Assembly (NCBI RefSeq): GCF_021347895.1
Contig: NC_067129.1
Location: forward strand, 36,902,104 to 36,966,103
Length of the DNA: 64,000 nt
DNA from: Acanthochromis polyacanthus
Taxonomy: Eukaryota > Chordata > Actinopteri > Pomacentridae
Direction of reading: 5' to 3'
The notes under the pieces were generated by a model. That model was not told the origin of the DNA, searched no databases, and was given only the letters and a program-made list of their open reading frames with translations. Made by a program: the position numbers and the translations under genes. This document shows positions 23,019 to 34,800 of this stretch, piece after piece (position 1 is the stretch's first letter; each line of letters opens with the position of its first letter).

Positions 23019-23020
23019 AG

Positions 23021-23745
23021 GGGCCTCATTTGTAAAGCTTGTGTACGCACAAAACAGGGCTAGAAAGTGGTGTACGCCACTTTCTACGCAAAGGTTGTGA
23101 TTTATACAAACAAACTTGGCGTGAGAATGTGCGCACCAGTGCGCCAACCTTAATTCTTGATGCTTGCGTATGCACAAAACCGGGCTAGAAAGTGGCGTAA
23201 ATCACAACCTTTGCGTAGAAAGTGGCGTACGCTGTGTACATTGTGATTTCTGAAAACAAACTTGGCGTGAGAATGTGCGCACCGGTGCACCAACTTTGAT
23301 GCTTGCTTAAGCACATTTTGGAGATAAGAGGGAACGGCAGTGCCGGAGAGTGAAGTGGTGAATTGAAGCCGGATTAATCTCAAACTTTTATTGTCATCAC
23401 ATATTAGACTTGTAGAGCCAGATAATCATAAACCCTCATTGTTGTAGATGTTCCTATAGTGCGCCATTCGGCCTACGACTGTATTTGCAGAACTATGTTC
23501 ATATATCAAACTTCCATCTTCAAATGTTATAATAGAGTGGTGAGTGGCACTGATTGATTACTAATTTGGAAAAGGCATGTGACAATCAGTCCAATCGCTG
23601 ATCAAGCGGATAAATAGCGGGTGACAGCCGTGCGTAATGTGGCACAATGGATGCGCTGGCATTGCTGGAAGATCACGTTAAGAATGGAGAGAGATTTTAG
23701 GGATAACGGGGACTTCCTGGACGATGACTGGCTAATAATAATTCC
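23021..23745 (+). mobile_element. Harbinger-like relic: one end plus transposase N-terminus
   Basis: Starts GGGCCTCATTTGTAAA after CAG, like a Harbinger TIR. The next 300 bp hold repeated and inverted blocks (AGAAAGTGGCGTA, CTTGGCGTGAGAATGTGCGC twice). At 23647 a reading MDALALLEDHVKNGERF, then DFRDNGDFLDDDWL, matches the N-terminus of Harbinger transposases, with a stop in between. No second end is visible; the element is truncated near the Tc1 and L2 junction. Confidence 0.6.
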
Positions 23746-23768
23746 CTGGAGCAGTGCTCTTGGATCTA

Positions 23769-25400
23769 CAGTGCCTTGCGAAAGTATTCGGCCCCCTTGA
23801 ACTTTTCAACCTTTCGCCACATTTCAGGCTTCAAACATAAAGATATAAAATTTTAATTTTTTGTCAAGAATCAACAACAATTGGGACACACAATCTTGAA
23901 GTGGAATTAAATTTATTGGATATTTTATACTTTTTTAACAAATAAAAAACTGAAAAGTGGGGTGTGCAATATTATTCGGCCCCTTTACTTTCAGTGCAGC
24001 AAACTCACTCCAGAAGTTCAGTGAGGATCTCTGAATGATCCAATGTTGTCCTAAATGACTGATGATGATAAATAGAATCCACCTGTGTGTAATCAAGTCT
24101 CTGTATAAATGCACCTGCTCTGTGATAGTCTCAGGGTTCTGTTTAAAGTGCAGAGAGCATCATGAAGACCAAGGAACACACCAGGCAGGTCCGAGATACC
24201 GTTGTGGAGAAGTTTAAAGCCGGATTTGGATACTAAAAGATTTCCCAAGCTTTAAACATCTCAAGGAGCACTGTGCAAGCAATCATATTGAAATGGAAGG
24301 AGTATCAGACCACTGCAAATCTACCAAGACCCGGCCGTCCCTCTAAACTTTCACCTCCAACAAGGAGAAGACTGATCAGAGATGCAGCCAAGAGGCCCAT
24401 GATCACTCTGGATGAACTGCAGAGATCTACAGCTGAGGTGGGAGAGTCTATCCATAGGACAACAATCAGTCGTACACTGCACAAATCTGACCTTTATGGA
24501 AGAGTGGCAAGAAGAAAGCCATTTCTCAAAGATATCCATAAAAAGTCTCATTTAAAGTTTGCCACAAGCCACCTGGGAGACACACCAAACATGTGGAAGA
24601 AGGTGCTCTGGTCAGATGAAACCAAAATGGAACTTTTTGGCCACAATGCAAAACGATATGTTTGGCATAAAAGCAACACAGCTCATCACCCTGAACACAC
24701 CATCCCCACTGTCAAACATGGTGGTGGCAGCCTCATGGTTTGGGCCTGCTTTTCTTCAGTAGGGACAGGGAAGATGGTTAAAATTGATGGGAAGATGAAT
24801 GGAGCCAAATACAGGACCATTCTGGAAGAAAACCTGTTGGAGTCTGCAAAAGACCTGAGACTGGGACAGAGATTTATCTTCCAACAGGACAATGATCCAA
24901 AACATAAAGCCAAATCTACAATGGAATGGTTCACAAATAAACGTATCCAGGTGTTAGAATGGCCAAGTCAAAGTCCAGACCTGAATCCAATCGAGAATCT
25001 GTGGGCAGAGCTGAAGACTGCTGTTCACAAACGCTCTCCATCCAACCTCACTGAGCTCGAGCTGTTTTGCAAGGAAGAATGGGCAAGAATTTCAGTCTCT
25101 GGATGTGCAAAACTGATAGAGACATACCCCAAGCGACTTGCAGCTGTAATTGCAGCAAAAGGTGGCGCTACAAAGTATTAATGCAAGGGGGCCGAATAAT
25201 ATTGCACGCCCCACTTTTCAGGTTTTTATTTGTTAAAAAAGTTTAAAATATCCAATAAATTTCGTTCCACTTCACGATTGTGTCCCACTTGTTGTTGATT
25301 CTTGACAAAAAATTGAAATTTTATATCTTTATGTTTGAAGCCTGAAATGTGGCGAAAGGCTGAAAAGTTCAAGGGGGCCGAATACTTTCACAAGGCACTG
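23769..25400 (+). mobile_element. Tc1-type DNA transposon, complete, 1632 bp
   Basis: Begins CAGTGCCTTGCGAAAGTATT and ends with the inverse (...CAAGGCACTG), with TA on each side (23767-23768 and 25401-25402). The inverted repeats are about 210 bp, containing inner blocks near GGGGTGTGCAATATTATTCG and its mirror at about 25190, as in long-IR (IR/DR) Tc1 elements. It encodes one transposase with a single stop (24162-25181). Confidence 0.93.
24162..25181 (+). pseudogene. Tc1 transposase, full length with one premature stop
   Basis: From ATG 24162 the frame runs 339 codons, the usual Tc1 length, with one TAA at 24234-24236 after GFGY (codon 25). Paired helix-turn-helix regions are at about 10-110, including a GRPSKLS hook near LPRPGRPSK. 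The DDE residues sit in WSDETKMELFG, FQQDNDPKHKAK and DLNPIENLWAELK, all present. The TAA replaces what is normally a Lys codon; an internal ATG at 24273 could give a protein lacking the first DNA-binding helix set. Otherwise this is an almost intact copy. Confidence 0.9.
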
Positions 25401-25402
25401 TA

Positions 25403-26622
25403 GGTGTCCACCTTGATAATAAGTTGGACCGGTCTACAAACATAGACTTCATCTACATAAAGGGCTAGAGCCGACTTTATTGCCTCAGAAGACTTCGATC
25501 ACTAGACATCTGCAGTAATACGCTGAAGATGTTTTATCAGTCTGTGGCAGCAAGTGTCCTGTTTTATGCTGCAGTCTGCTGGGGAGGTAGTATAAAGAAC
25601 AAGGATGCAAGGCGTCTGAACAAACTGATTAAAAAAGCTGGCTCTGTGGTTGGAATCACAATGAACACATTGGAGGACGAGGTGGAGAGATGGGCACTTA
25701 GCAAGATGGAGGCCATTCTTCCAAACATGGACAACACGGTCTCACGGGGATTCGTGAAACTGTCACGTCAGTTTTTGTTTCGGTTTCGTGCGCACCAACA
25801 CGATGTCGTCATGTTTTTCGTGCCGCTCACCACGAGCGAAACCCGCTGTGGTAATCACATCTGAAAGTGGTTTATACCGGCGGATTCATGACGATCTAAG
25901 CTGTCCATCGGCGTTTGCGGCCGCCGCTGTGGCCGCTGCTGTGGCCGCTGCTGTGGCCAGATGTCTGGCAGCTGCAATGGTGGCCGCGGCGGCGGCCGCA
26001 AACGCCGATGGACAGCTTAAATCGTCATGAATCCGCCGAATTTGCATAGGAATTTAAAGAATGTCCGGCGGCCGAAGCGGCGGCCGCAGCGGTGGCCGCA
26101 AACGCCGATGGACAGCTTAAATCGTCATGAATCCGCCGAATTTGCATAGGAATTTAAAGAATGTCCGGCGGCCGAAGCGGCGGCTGCAGCGGCGGCCGCA
26201 AACGCCGATGGACAGCTTAGATCGTCATGAATCCGCCGGTATAAACCACTTTCAGATGTGATTACCACAGCGGGTTTCGCTCGTGGTGAGCGGCACGAAA
26301 AACATGACGACATCGTGTTGGTGCGCACGAAACCGAAACAAAAACTGACGTGACAGTTTCACGAATCCCCGTGAGACCGGGCTGACATGGATCATCCACT
26401 TCACATCTGCCTCAATGAACAACGTAACTTCAGTGGACGCTCCTATCCCTGCACTGCAGGACAGAAAGACAGAAATCTTTCTTGCCATCAGCAGTCAGGC
26501 TATTCAATTCAAAATTAAACAGATTAGAACCCTGACAACTGAATTTCCCTTCCGGGATGAATAAAGTGATTCTATTCTATTCTATTCTATTCTATTCTAT
26601 TCTATTCTATTCTATTCCATTC
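25403..26622 (+). mobile_element. L2-like LINE 3' fragment with TTCTA tail, split by an insert
   Basis: The coding part at 25403-25738 reads GVHLDNKLD, then LRRLRSLDICSNTLKMFYQS and ASVLFYAAVCWGGSIKNKDA, matching the C-terminal region of fish L2-like RTs. It is broken at 25739 by a fold-back element and resumes at 26378. It ends near GATGAATAAAGTGATTC followed by (TTCTA)n at 26569-26622. The frame has stops, and no RT core is present. Confidence 0.7.
25739..26377. mobile_element. GC-rich fold-back element, 639 bp, with 100-bp internal repeats
   Basis: The left arm (25739 to about 25929) and right arm (about 26187-26377) are near-perfect inverted repeats of about 190 bp, beginning GTCTCACGGGGATTCGTGAA. 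Flanking CG on both sides (25737-25738, 26378-26379) could be a 2-bp duplication. The interior holds units beginning AACGCCGATGGACAGCTTA at 26001, 26101 and 26201, exactly 100 bp apart, with GCC/GCG-rich spacers. No transposase is present; the class is unrecognised. The small ORFs on both strands are the same arm read twice. Confidence 0.85.
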
Positions 26623-26684
26623 TAAATAAAAACACAGTCTTGCTCTTTCACAGAAGTGGTATGTAGCTTAGTAGATGAGTTCAA

Positions 26685-26736
26685 GTTAAGTAACCAATTA
26701 AATGGGACATAATGTCCATTTAATTGGTTACTTAAC
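26685..26736. repeat. perfect-arm hairpin palindrome
   Basis: GTTAAGTAACCAATTAAATG is followed after a few bases by its reverse complement ending TTACTTAAC, giving arms of about 21-25 bp around a GGACATAATGTCC core. It would form a long AT-rich hairpin. It may be a tiny MITE remnant; no TSD is assigned. Confidence 0.8.
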
Positions 26737-28686
26737 CCAATAAATATATTTATAATACATGTTCTAAAAATATGTCATTGATTACAGCTGTTCATTGCAG
26801 TGCTGCTTCATCAATGGAAGCTATTTCTATTTAAACATTTTCCTCATTAATACTTTAAAGTGTTAAATTAAACTTTTTATTTCCTGCAATTTTAAATCAT
26901 TCTTCACAACAGCTCAGATGCAAATATTTTTACTTCAGTATATTTATTTGACCTTGCAGGACTTCACTCATGGACTATAAATGTTTAGTCATTTCGTTCT
27001 GAGTGAGAATAAATCAGCCAAATGAGGGCAACAGTGTGAGTGAAGAAGTGAAGCCCTGTTGAAGTTGCAGACAAAGTTTTGCATCAGCGTCATGTTATTG
27101 TTGCTGCTGCTGCAGGTTTCCAAACACAGCTTGCAGTTCAACCAAAAATTCTCAGAATTTCTGTTATGTAACTGTGGGTCAAAACTGTGTCACTCGGGAT
27201 TTCACGGTGCATGGAGCAGTACATTTTGTGCTATTTTGTTTTTTTTTCCAGAATCCAGTTTTTCGAGTGTTTTTGGCCAGAATTTAAATGACGAAATACC
27301 GTGATTAACCTTTAATTTGGTTAAGTTTCTGGATGGACCTGGCCTATACAGGTGAGTAGTTTAAGAACCTTCGGAAATCAGAAAATATAATTCTTTTTGG
27401 GATTTTTTAAACTAAGAAAAGATAAAATCAAACAAGCCTTTACTAATCCCACAGAGGGGAAATGATTTATCACAGTTCTCTAGAATATTGAAGGAAAAAG
27501 CAAACAAATTTCTGAAACACAAGTGATTTTTTTTTTTGCAGAGATATTCTATCATTTAAACATTTATTGAAATGTGAGAAGTTTAGACAGAAAAGTCAAC
27601 AACTCGGGTATCTGAACATTTTTGGAAAACTTGGTTAAATCTTTAATTATTTCTTTGGTAAATTTTAAAAGCTTGTGTCAAATCATTAGTTTCAAAGAAA
27701 TGAAAGTTGTTAGGTGAATGTAGTGGACCAGAAAATGCAACATTTTCCTTTAAAATGCATAATAATAGAACTATAAAGAAGCATAAACTGGAAATACTCA
27801 AGTTAGTTAGTTAGTTAGTATACATTAAAAAATAACACTTCAGTACAATAATAAAAAAAAGTTTCCAGACTTCTGAATGAAAGGGAGCAGAAAGAAGAAT
27901 AAACTTATGTAACCTGCCCCTTTATAACAAATTATCAGCTTACAGTAAGCATTAAAAACAATCAACAAACAAAATAACTATAACATCTGAGAAGCCTGCA
28001 CAGTCTCTGTCAGTCATATCAGACTTTTCTCTCATAACAAACACTGTGATACTTTTATTTAATTTCTTTATATTTTAAAAATATGCTGGTTTAAATTGCG
28101 TTTTTAAATCTTGCCATCTATTTAGATTCTTTTGATTCCTTGTCTAGATTGTTCCATAAATGGACTCTTTTTACAGAAATGCAGCGTTCCATTAATTTGG
28201 TCCTAAATGTTGTTTTTACGAAGATCTCTGTTCATTCTCAGCTATACTTTCTCTTTTTGCAAATCTGTTCTGGACATTGACTGGTAGAGTTTCTTTATCA
28301 GCTTTATGCATAACTTGCAGAATACTATAATCTAGTTAACCTGTACAACTACTGTAAGCTTTTGAATGCAGCACTGTTAACAGCCCCTCTGTACCAAGAA
28401 CTCAGTATTGATGTTTCCCACAGCACTTAAAGGCAGCATTAGTGCCTTCAGAGTGGGAGGGGACGTTCACAGCACGCACTAAAAACTCCAACACATCGCC
28501 ACCTCCTCATCACAGCAGTTCAGCGTTGTGTTGTCCGCCGGTGAGAATAGAAACACGCCGACAGGCTGCAGATGCGCGTCTTATCGTCGATCCGTCAAAC
28601 AGCACGTCTCCTGGAATTCCTGTATTCGCCTTTTCGGATAGAACCACCGATCGTCCCGGCTCCGGACAGCATTCAACAGCGCCAAC
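26737..28686. other. upstream region of usp2, no other gene seen
   Basis: AT-rich sequence; a short TTAG repeat lies near 27803-27820. From about 28440 the sequence becomes GC-richer, consistent with a promoter and 5' UTR for the short usp2 transcript, but no clear TATA box or transcription start can be fixed. The ORF at 28442-28843 is in another frame from usp2 exon 1. Confidence 0.4.
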
Positions 28687-28839
28687 ATGCCGACTCTGCG
28701 ACACTCATACACGCTGGCAACGGCGGAGGAACCGGCCGCTTTCCAGCTGGACAAACCAGAGCAGCGGCGCAAGAACCCGCATCTGTCCCGCAGCGCGCTG
28801 GTGTCCACGTTCATGGGTCTCATCATCAACCAGGCCAAG
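28687..28839 (+). CDS. usp2: usp2 exon 1 (short-isoform N-terminus)
   Basis: 51 codons from ATG 28687 to the GTGAGT donor at 28840. It reads [16 protein letters not shown] and ends [14 protein letters not shown]. The hydrophobic end ([11 protein letters not shown]) matches the characteristic tail of the short-isoform first exon and may act in membrane or organelle targeting; that role is inference. Confidence 0.93.
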
Positions 28840-31800
28840 GTGAGTCCGGCTCTAATGCACCTCCGCTCCTCCGCTTCTGCAGCACCTTTTTATTTTAGTC
28901 ACATATTTACCGAAACCCCTCTTTCCTCCTGCTGTCTGATTCTGTCAGACTTCTCCAAGTTTTTATGCACATGGATGGGTTTAAGTGTTTCAGCAGAGGC
29001 GTCCACTCAGGGGCCTCGGCCTCGACACAGAGCCGCAGCAGAGTTAGATTTAAATTATTTCGCTTTGATATTAACATTAAGTGTGGTATTTACCCTCCGG
29101 CAGTTTCTGGGCACATTTTTGCTCACCGAGGGCTCATTTCTCACTACAATTTAAAGTCCTGCACCTCTAATGAAACAGAATATCCATGACTAGATGTAGA
29201 GAGAACTCAAAAATGTGTTGTTTGCAGAATAGCAATTTTGGAATGATGTAATTCATAAAATAAGTTAGATATCTCTGATTTTTTTTAATGTTTCGTTTAC
29301 AAAAATTAAATAAACATGGAATCAACTTGTGCAGCATTTTTCCAAGTGCCCATAAGTGTTACCAATATTGGAAAAAAATAACATACTGTAGATTTTTTAC
29401 AGTTTACATTTTTGTTTTGATTTGTCTCCACACTTGCCTATGTGCTTTGTGCAAACACAGTCTGGAGTTCAGCTACAAAGTGTCTGTTACATAACTGTTT
29501 GTCACAGCTGAGTTGCTTCATGACACAGTTGCACATGGGAGTGCAGTTTTATTTATTTGTTTTACAGAATCTGGCAACAGCGAATAATTAATTTGTAGTG
29601 ATTTTTTCATTGCAGACATGCAGAATAAAGTGATTTTAGATGAAATACCTTGATTTTAATCTTACTCGGTTAAGTTTCTAGATGGCACAGATGAGTATTT
29701 AAACACTTAAATACTTGCAGAAAGTTTGGAATCCACTGATTTTTTTTTTCTTGCAATTTTTGACTATGGTAAATGATGCAATTTTGGCATTTTTTCGAAA
29801 AAAGATAACAGCTTTCAAACCTGCTGGTGAGTTTTGGGGTTCAGAGGGTTAAAATGAAGAATATTGAATACAGTTTCAGCAGAACTACTTTGAATTTTGC
29901 TCCAAATGCACTCAATGTATTCATTTTGATGAAATAATTAATATTATCATTATTTTTTGGTAAAAAATATATATATATATATATATACACAACCATTCAA
30001 AAGTTTGGGGTCACCCAGACAGTTTCATGTTTCCCATGAAAGCTCACACTTTTATTCATGTGCATAATTGCACAAGGGTTTTGTAATCATCAATTAGCCT
30101 TTCAACCCCATTAGCTAGGACAATGTAGCATTAGAACACAGGAGTGATGGTTGCTGGAAATGTTCCTCTCTACCTCTATGGAGATATTCTGTTAAAAATC
30201 AGCCGTTTCAAGGCTAAAATAGTGATTTACAACATTAACAATATCTGTGTAGACTGTATTTCTGGTTAATTTAATGCTATCCCCATTGAAAAAAAAAAAC
30301 TGATTTCTTTGAAAATAAGGACATTTAGAAGACATTTCAGTGTGTGAGGTCTTTTTAGTCATCGAGACGGCTTATTACACAATTTATGTTAACAGTTTTT
30401 GGATATTTATGCACAGTTGTCACAGTGAAGTTGGAAGCAATGATGCATATTTGACAAAAATGCCATTATGATGCCTGAGGAAAGACAAAATCAATAATAT
30501 TATAGTTTTTATTAGGCTTTCAAGCCATATGGAGACCCAAATAGAGACCTGTGGATATCTGAATCTGACCTTTAGGGTTTTATCAGCCCTTCAGTGGAGA
30601 ATTACTAAGCTGTAAACACACACGCACACACACACACATATGCAAACAAACCTGTAGCAGCGCATTGCAGGGAGTTGCATCAAAGTGAGAATTCAAGTGT
30701 GACGTTCATTGCATAATAGGAAGGAGAGCTGCTGACAAGGAATGTATCATCTACACAGGACACTTTGTGCACACACAGCCAGCACATGTTTGTGTCTGTG
30801 TGGGTTTGAAGTCACAGGCAGCACTTCAAGTGTTTGTCCTTGTTGAACCTGAAGTGAACATTACAGGTCTGAACTTGGGATCTGTGCCTTCCTAATCTCA
30901 TGTTTGTGCTCAACAGGTAGCATCTAATTAACTGTTTCTCAGCTTAACACACAAGTTTGGTCCTGACTTGAAATGTAGCATCCACTAGGTGGATTATAAG
31001 GAAATCTGCTGAAATCGTTGCTCAAAGATTTTTATCCGGTGCCATCACGAGATCCAGACTTCACTTTAGTAATAGTTTTTATTGTGAATCAGCCTGTTTT
31101 CTCAGTTAATCACTTTAAGCTGTGAAATCTCAGAAAGCAGTTACAAACATATGTCATTTCCCAAAGCCAAAGCTGATCATGCAGCCAAAGATCTTGAATT
31201 TTCCATCACAAAGAAGTAAGGAAAAACAGTAAATTAGATTTTTTTAGACATTTATACTTGTAAAAATGACTGAAACAATGAATTAAGTATCATTAAAAGT
31301 CAGGTAACAATAGAGATAACATAAATCAACACAAGTCACACAAAAGGTGGAACAGATGAGAGTAGATGCTAGTCAAAAAAAGGAAAATAATTCAAACAAA
31401 ACTTACTTCTAACTAGAACTTTTAAGCCCACTTAGCTAATCTATACTGAGACTAAAGAATTCAAAATTTAAATCTTGCACGATATGCATAGCATTACAGT
31501 ACATTTACTTTAATTGCAAAATTGTGCTTAACAAGCTACTTAATTCAGTTACAAGTGTCTAATGCAATGAAATAAACTCAAGTTTGGTATGAAGAAATTT
31601 GTTGAATTATGTAAAAAGTAAAAAGATGAGCATCTCAGACCAAATCAGTTGCTTTGACGACCGGTGCAGCTTGACTGGGCACCAATCGACAAAAGATTAA
31701 TCACTCCAAAATGGAAAAGGAGCACAAGGGCTCAACATATATCAAAACAGGTGCAACAAATCTACAACTAATCAATTAATCAGCCAAGTTATAGTGGTCA

Positions 31801-34800
31801 AATACATGGAAAGGTAACATTATTTCAATTAACCTCAACTTTACAATGTGTTTGCTAACACTAGTCTGACCTATTGGATGTAGACTGTTGGTATAACTAT
31901 CTATGCATTACGAAATCCATCTTAACTACAGGAAAGAACAACCTCAGAGCAGAAAAAATTCCTGGATCACACAATAAAGCGGTCCTGCTACTTTTAAGCC
32001 ATTTTAATGGTAACGGCACCTCCCTGCATAAAAATGTTCCACTGTAACAATCCCACCTTTGCTATTTTGAGGGCTAAGCTCCACCTGAGATGATTGTAAT
32101 TGTTTCAAAGAAACATATACAAGCCAAAACATTTTTTTTTCTTTTTTACAATATAATTAGGTGCGAGCAGACCATTCTACTATGTCAGTGCTACCAAATT
32201 TTCAGACTCTAATCACAAGCATTAGGCTGTAACTTTTGGTAATTATCCTCAAACACCCGAAGCTGCACATACATTCAGTCAGTGAGCAATCAGCTGAGAA
32301 AAGAACATCACTGTGCCTTTTAAAGAGTGACTTTACTTTAAGTACATTTAAAAGGCACTTTTTTTCTCTGTAAAAATAGATTTTCTTATCTGTGTTATTT
32401 CTTTCCTTGACAAAGTTCCAGGATAGTACCAGTTTTTCTGCTTAGATCTGGGATTTTGGACTTTTCCCAACCTTGCTGTCATGCAGCAATGATTTGTTTA
32501 CGCTGTTTCCCAAGAAGTGGCATCGCTGGCACCATGTTTGTTGCTTCCGTCGTCACATGTTATATGGCCTCGACCAGGCATGCATTTGGTGCTTTGGGAC
32601 ATTGCGTTCCCCAGCTCTCTGTTTTCCCCTCTGAAGTCACGCCAACCAGTGGAGAGCGTTGCTGTTCCAATTACCTGAGCGTCTCCTCTTCTTTTTTTTT
32701 TTGGACGGGCCCTTTTAAATCAGGAGCTGCCTGCTGAGCATGCTCTGAACAAGTCCTGCTGGTCAGTCCTCACCAGAGCAGTGTAGCAGATTGGGGCTCG
32801 CACCGTATGGTCACCTTCAAATACAGCAGAAAAGAAGCAATACACAAGGGAACCAAATACATGAGCCAAGAGGGTTGATAATGGCTAATATTGTCATTTT
32901 GTGGTCTATTTTGAGGGTTGAAAAGCTTTTGGAGCAGTGTGACAACTCAATAAACCTCTCCACTGAAAGTCTTTATTAGAACCAACAGCTGATTAGAATA
33001 AATTGCACCTCATATCACTCAGCAGGACCACAGTAACAGATAAAATCCATGTACTGAGATAACAAAAGTGCCAAAGGAGGGCTTTTTTTGCACATACATG
33101 CTTTTTTCTTTCTACTCCATGCACGGACAGTATAACAGATAATCTTCTTTGCTGTTCATAAAAAAGAGGAGCTGACATTGCTTAGTGGTTAACTTGTGTG
33201 AACATATTTGTGCGAACATATTTGTGCTTCCGTTATTGTGTTTGCTGTCTCGACACTTTTATATCCACTCGGAGCTCCTCAGTCGTCAGCAGAGGCACCA
33301 ATGCATGAAGTCATCGCATTACACTATTACTATGTTCCCTCTTTCAGGACAAGCAGCAGGTCACAGGACTGTTCATACTCAACACTCAAACGTTTTATGA
33401 TTTGAATGATGTCTCTTGACAGTAGATGTCTCAATTTGGAACAGAATGTTGTTTAATGATGTAATTGATTGTTTTTGTCAGAAGTCGAGAACAGAAAGTT
33501 TATTCTTGGTGTGTTTTATTCAGCTTTTTAATTGTTTAGTAGTCTCAGGTCAAGTTATGCAAGAGCATGAAACTGAAGGCGGAGTTCAACTCTTATCTGG
33601 ACCTCACCAGAGATTGAAGCTGTATGCAATAAAATGGCCAACATCTGACTTTGAACCTGATCCTGTTTTTGGAAATGTCAGGTTTGAGCCGATCTCTGAA
33701 TATAATTTCAGGTCCAACTCAAAATTTCCAAATAAATATTAACATATTGTGTAGCTGATTACACTTGAGATGTAGATGATTTGATAGCAAGAGGATATAA
33801 GTGACACGTTTCATGAAATTACTTTGTTTAAAGATGTATTTTGATCAGTAAATTGCTGTCAGAAAAGCATATTTTAGCAATGGTTTCAATACATTTGAAT
33901 TTTTGCCATTTTCTAAATGTCTTCTCAGATTCATTCCATCCTTATTGGACTCTTCTGTAATGTCATGGTCATGCATGAATCTTCTGCCTTGATTTTAAAT
34001 AGTTTTTTTTTTTTTTTTAACTTACTAAGGACTGTCAGCAGATGGGCAACAGTTCCTTGATGATTTACTCCACGCTAACAGAACTAACTCTCCAGAACTA
34101 GTAGCTTCGTGACTCAGGCACTAATGTGAAACTCCACCCAAACAACTGAGCAGATCAGTGGAACTTCTCTCTCAGCTTGGCGTCACGTGTTCGAGTGACG
34201 TCCCGGTGGTTCATTTATCAGTGTAGCTGGAGGTCAGGATGTGCTGTGGCATCTCATCAAAGTGTTCAGAACGGTAGCTGATATCCACAACGCATCCCTG
34301 TCAACAATGTGACCACCATATGGCATGCATTGAATGAATGCCATGCAGTCCTGTGAGGCTTGTTCATGCTTCAGAAATGTAACAGGATTGTATTCAAACA
34401 GCAGTTGAATCCCACTGTGTGCAAGCTGAACTGTTGGTATTTACTGCAGGGAAAGAACAGTAAATATCTGAAGCTTTTTGAAGTTTATTTTATATGGAAA
34501 CTAGCATCTAAATATGACACAGTATCATTTGAAATTGCAGGCATATAAAAGGAAAACCTGAACCCCAGACCACTGCAGTGAGAAGATCAGGTTCTGTTAT
34601 GCTATAAGGGCTGGCAAGTTTAGTTTCATAGAGGAAAGAGTCACTACAAATCCATGCAAAGTTGTTCAAAGTGATCAGTTTTATCCATTCATGACATGTT
34701 TCTGTCCCTAAAGCACCAGTGGTCACTGCATGGTTTGATGAAAAGGATGCGAAACTCATACAGATCTTAACCAAACCAAACCATTCTTGAATTTACATAC

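Larger units (their letters stand above)
20010..23020 (+). mobile_element. L1-type LINE, 5' part with ORF1 and start of ORF2, interrupted
   Basis: ORF1 starts at 20168 (MADSAKKTGMRGTSKANKAR) and is cut at 20230 by an LTR-like insert, resuming at 21285. It continues with KAIAECDAAIKALELKLVDM and MEDRSRRCNIHIIGLKEVAE (21495-21605), then VNFKRVRFTADYS near 21800-21840, the order seen in L1 ORF1 proteins (coiled coil, RRM, C-terminal domain). ORF2 starts near 22806 with an endonuclease N-terminus and is cut at 23020 by Harbinger-like sequence. Stops and frameshifts are present. Confidence 0.7.

Noticed and set aside
26001..26220. Regular 100-bp repeats that might suggest a CRISPR-like array
   Set aside because: Only three units, spacers nearly identical, inside a fold-back element in a vertebrate genome.
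25788..26328. Pair of alanine-rich ORFs on opposite strands
   Set aside because: They are the same inverted arm read twice, extended through GCC repeats; no promoter or domain.
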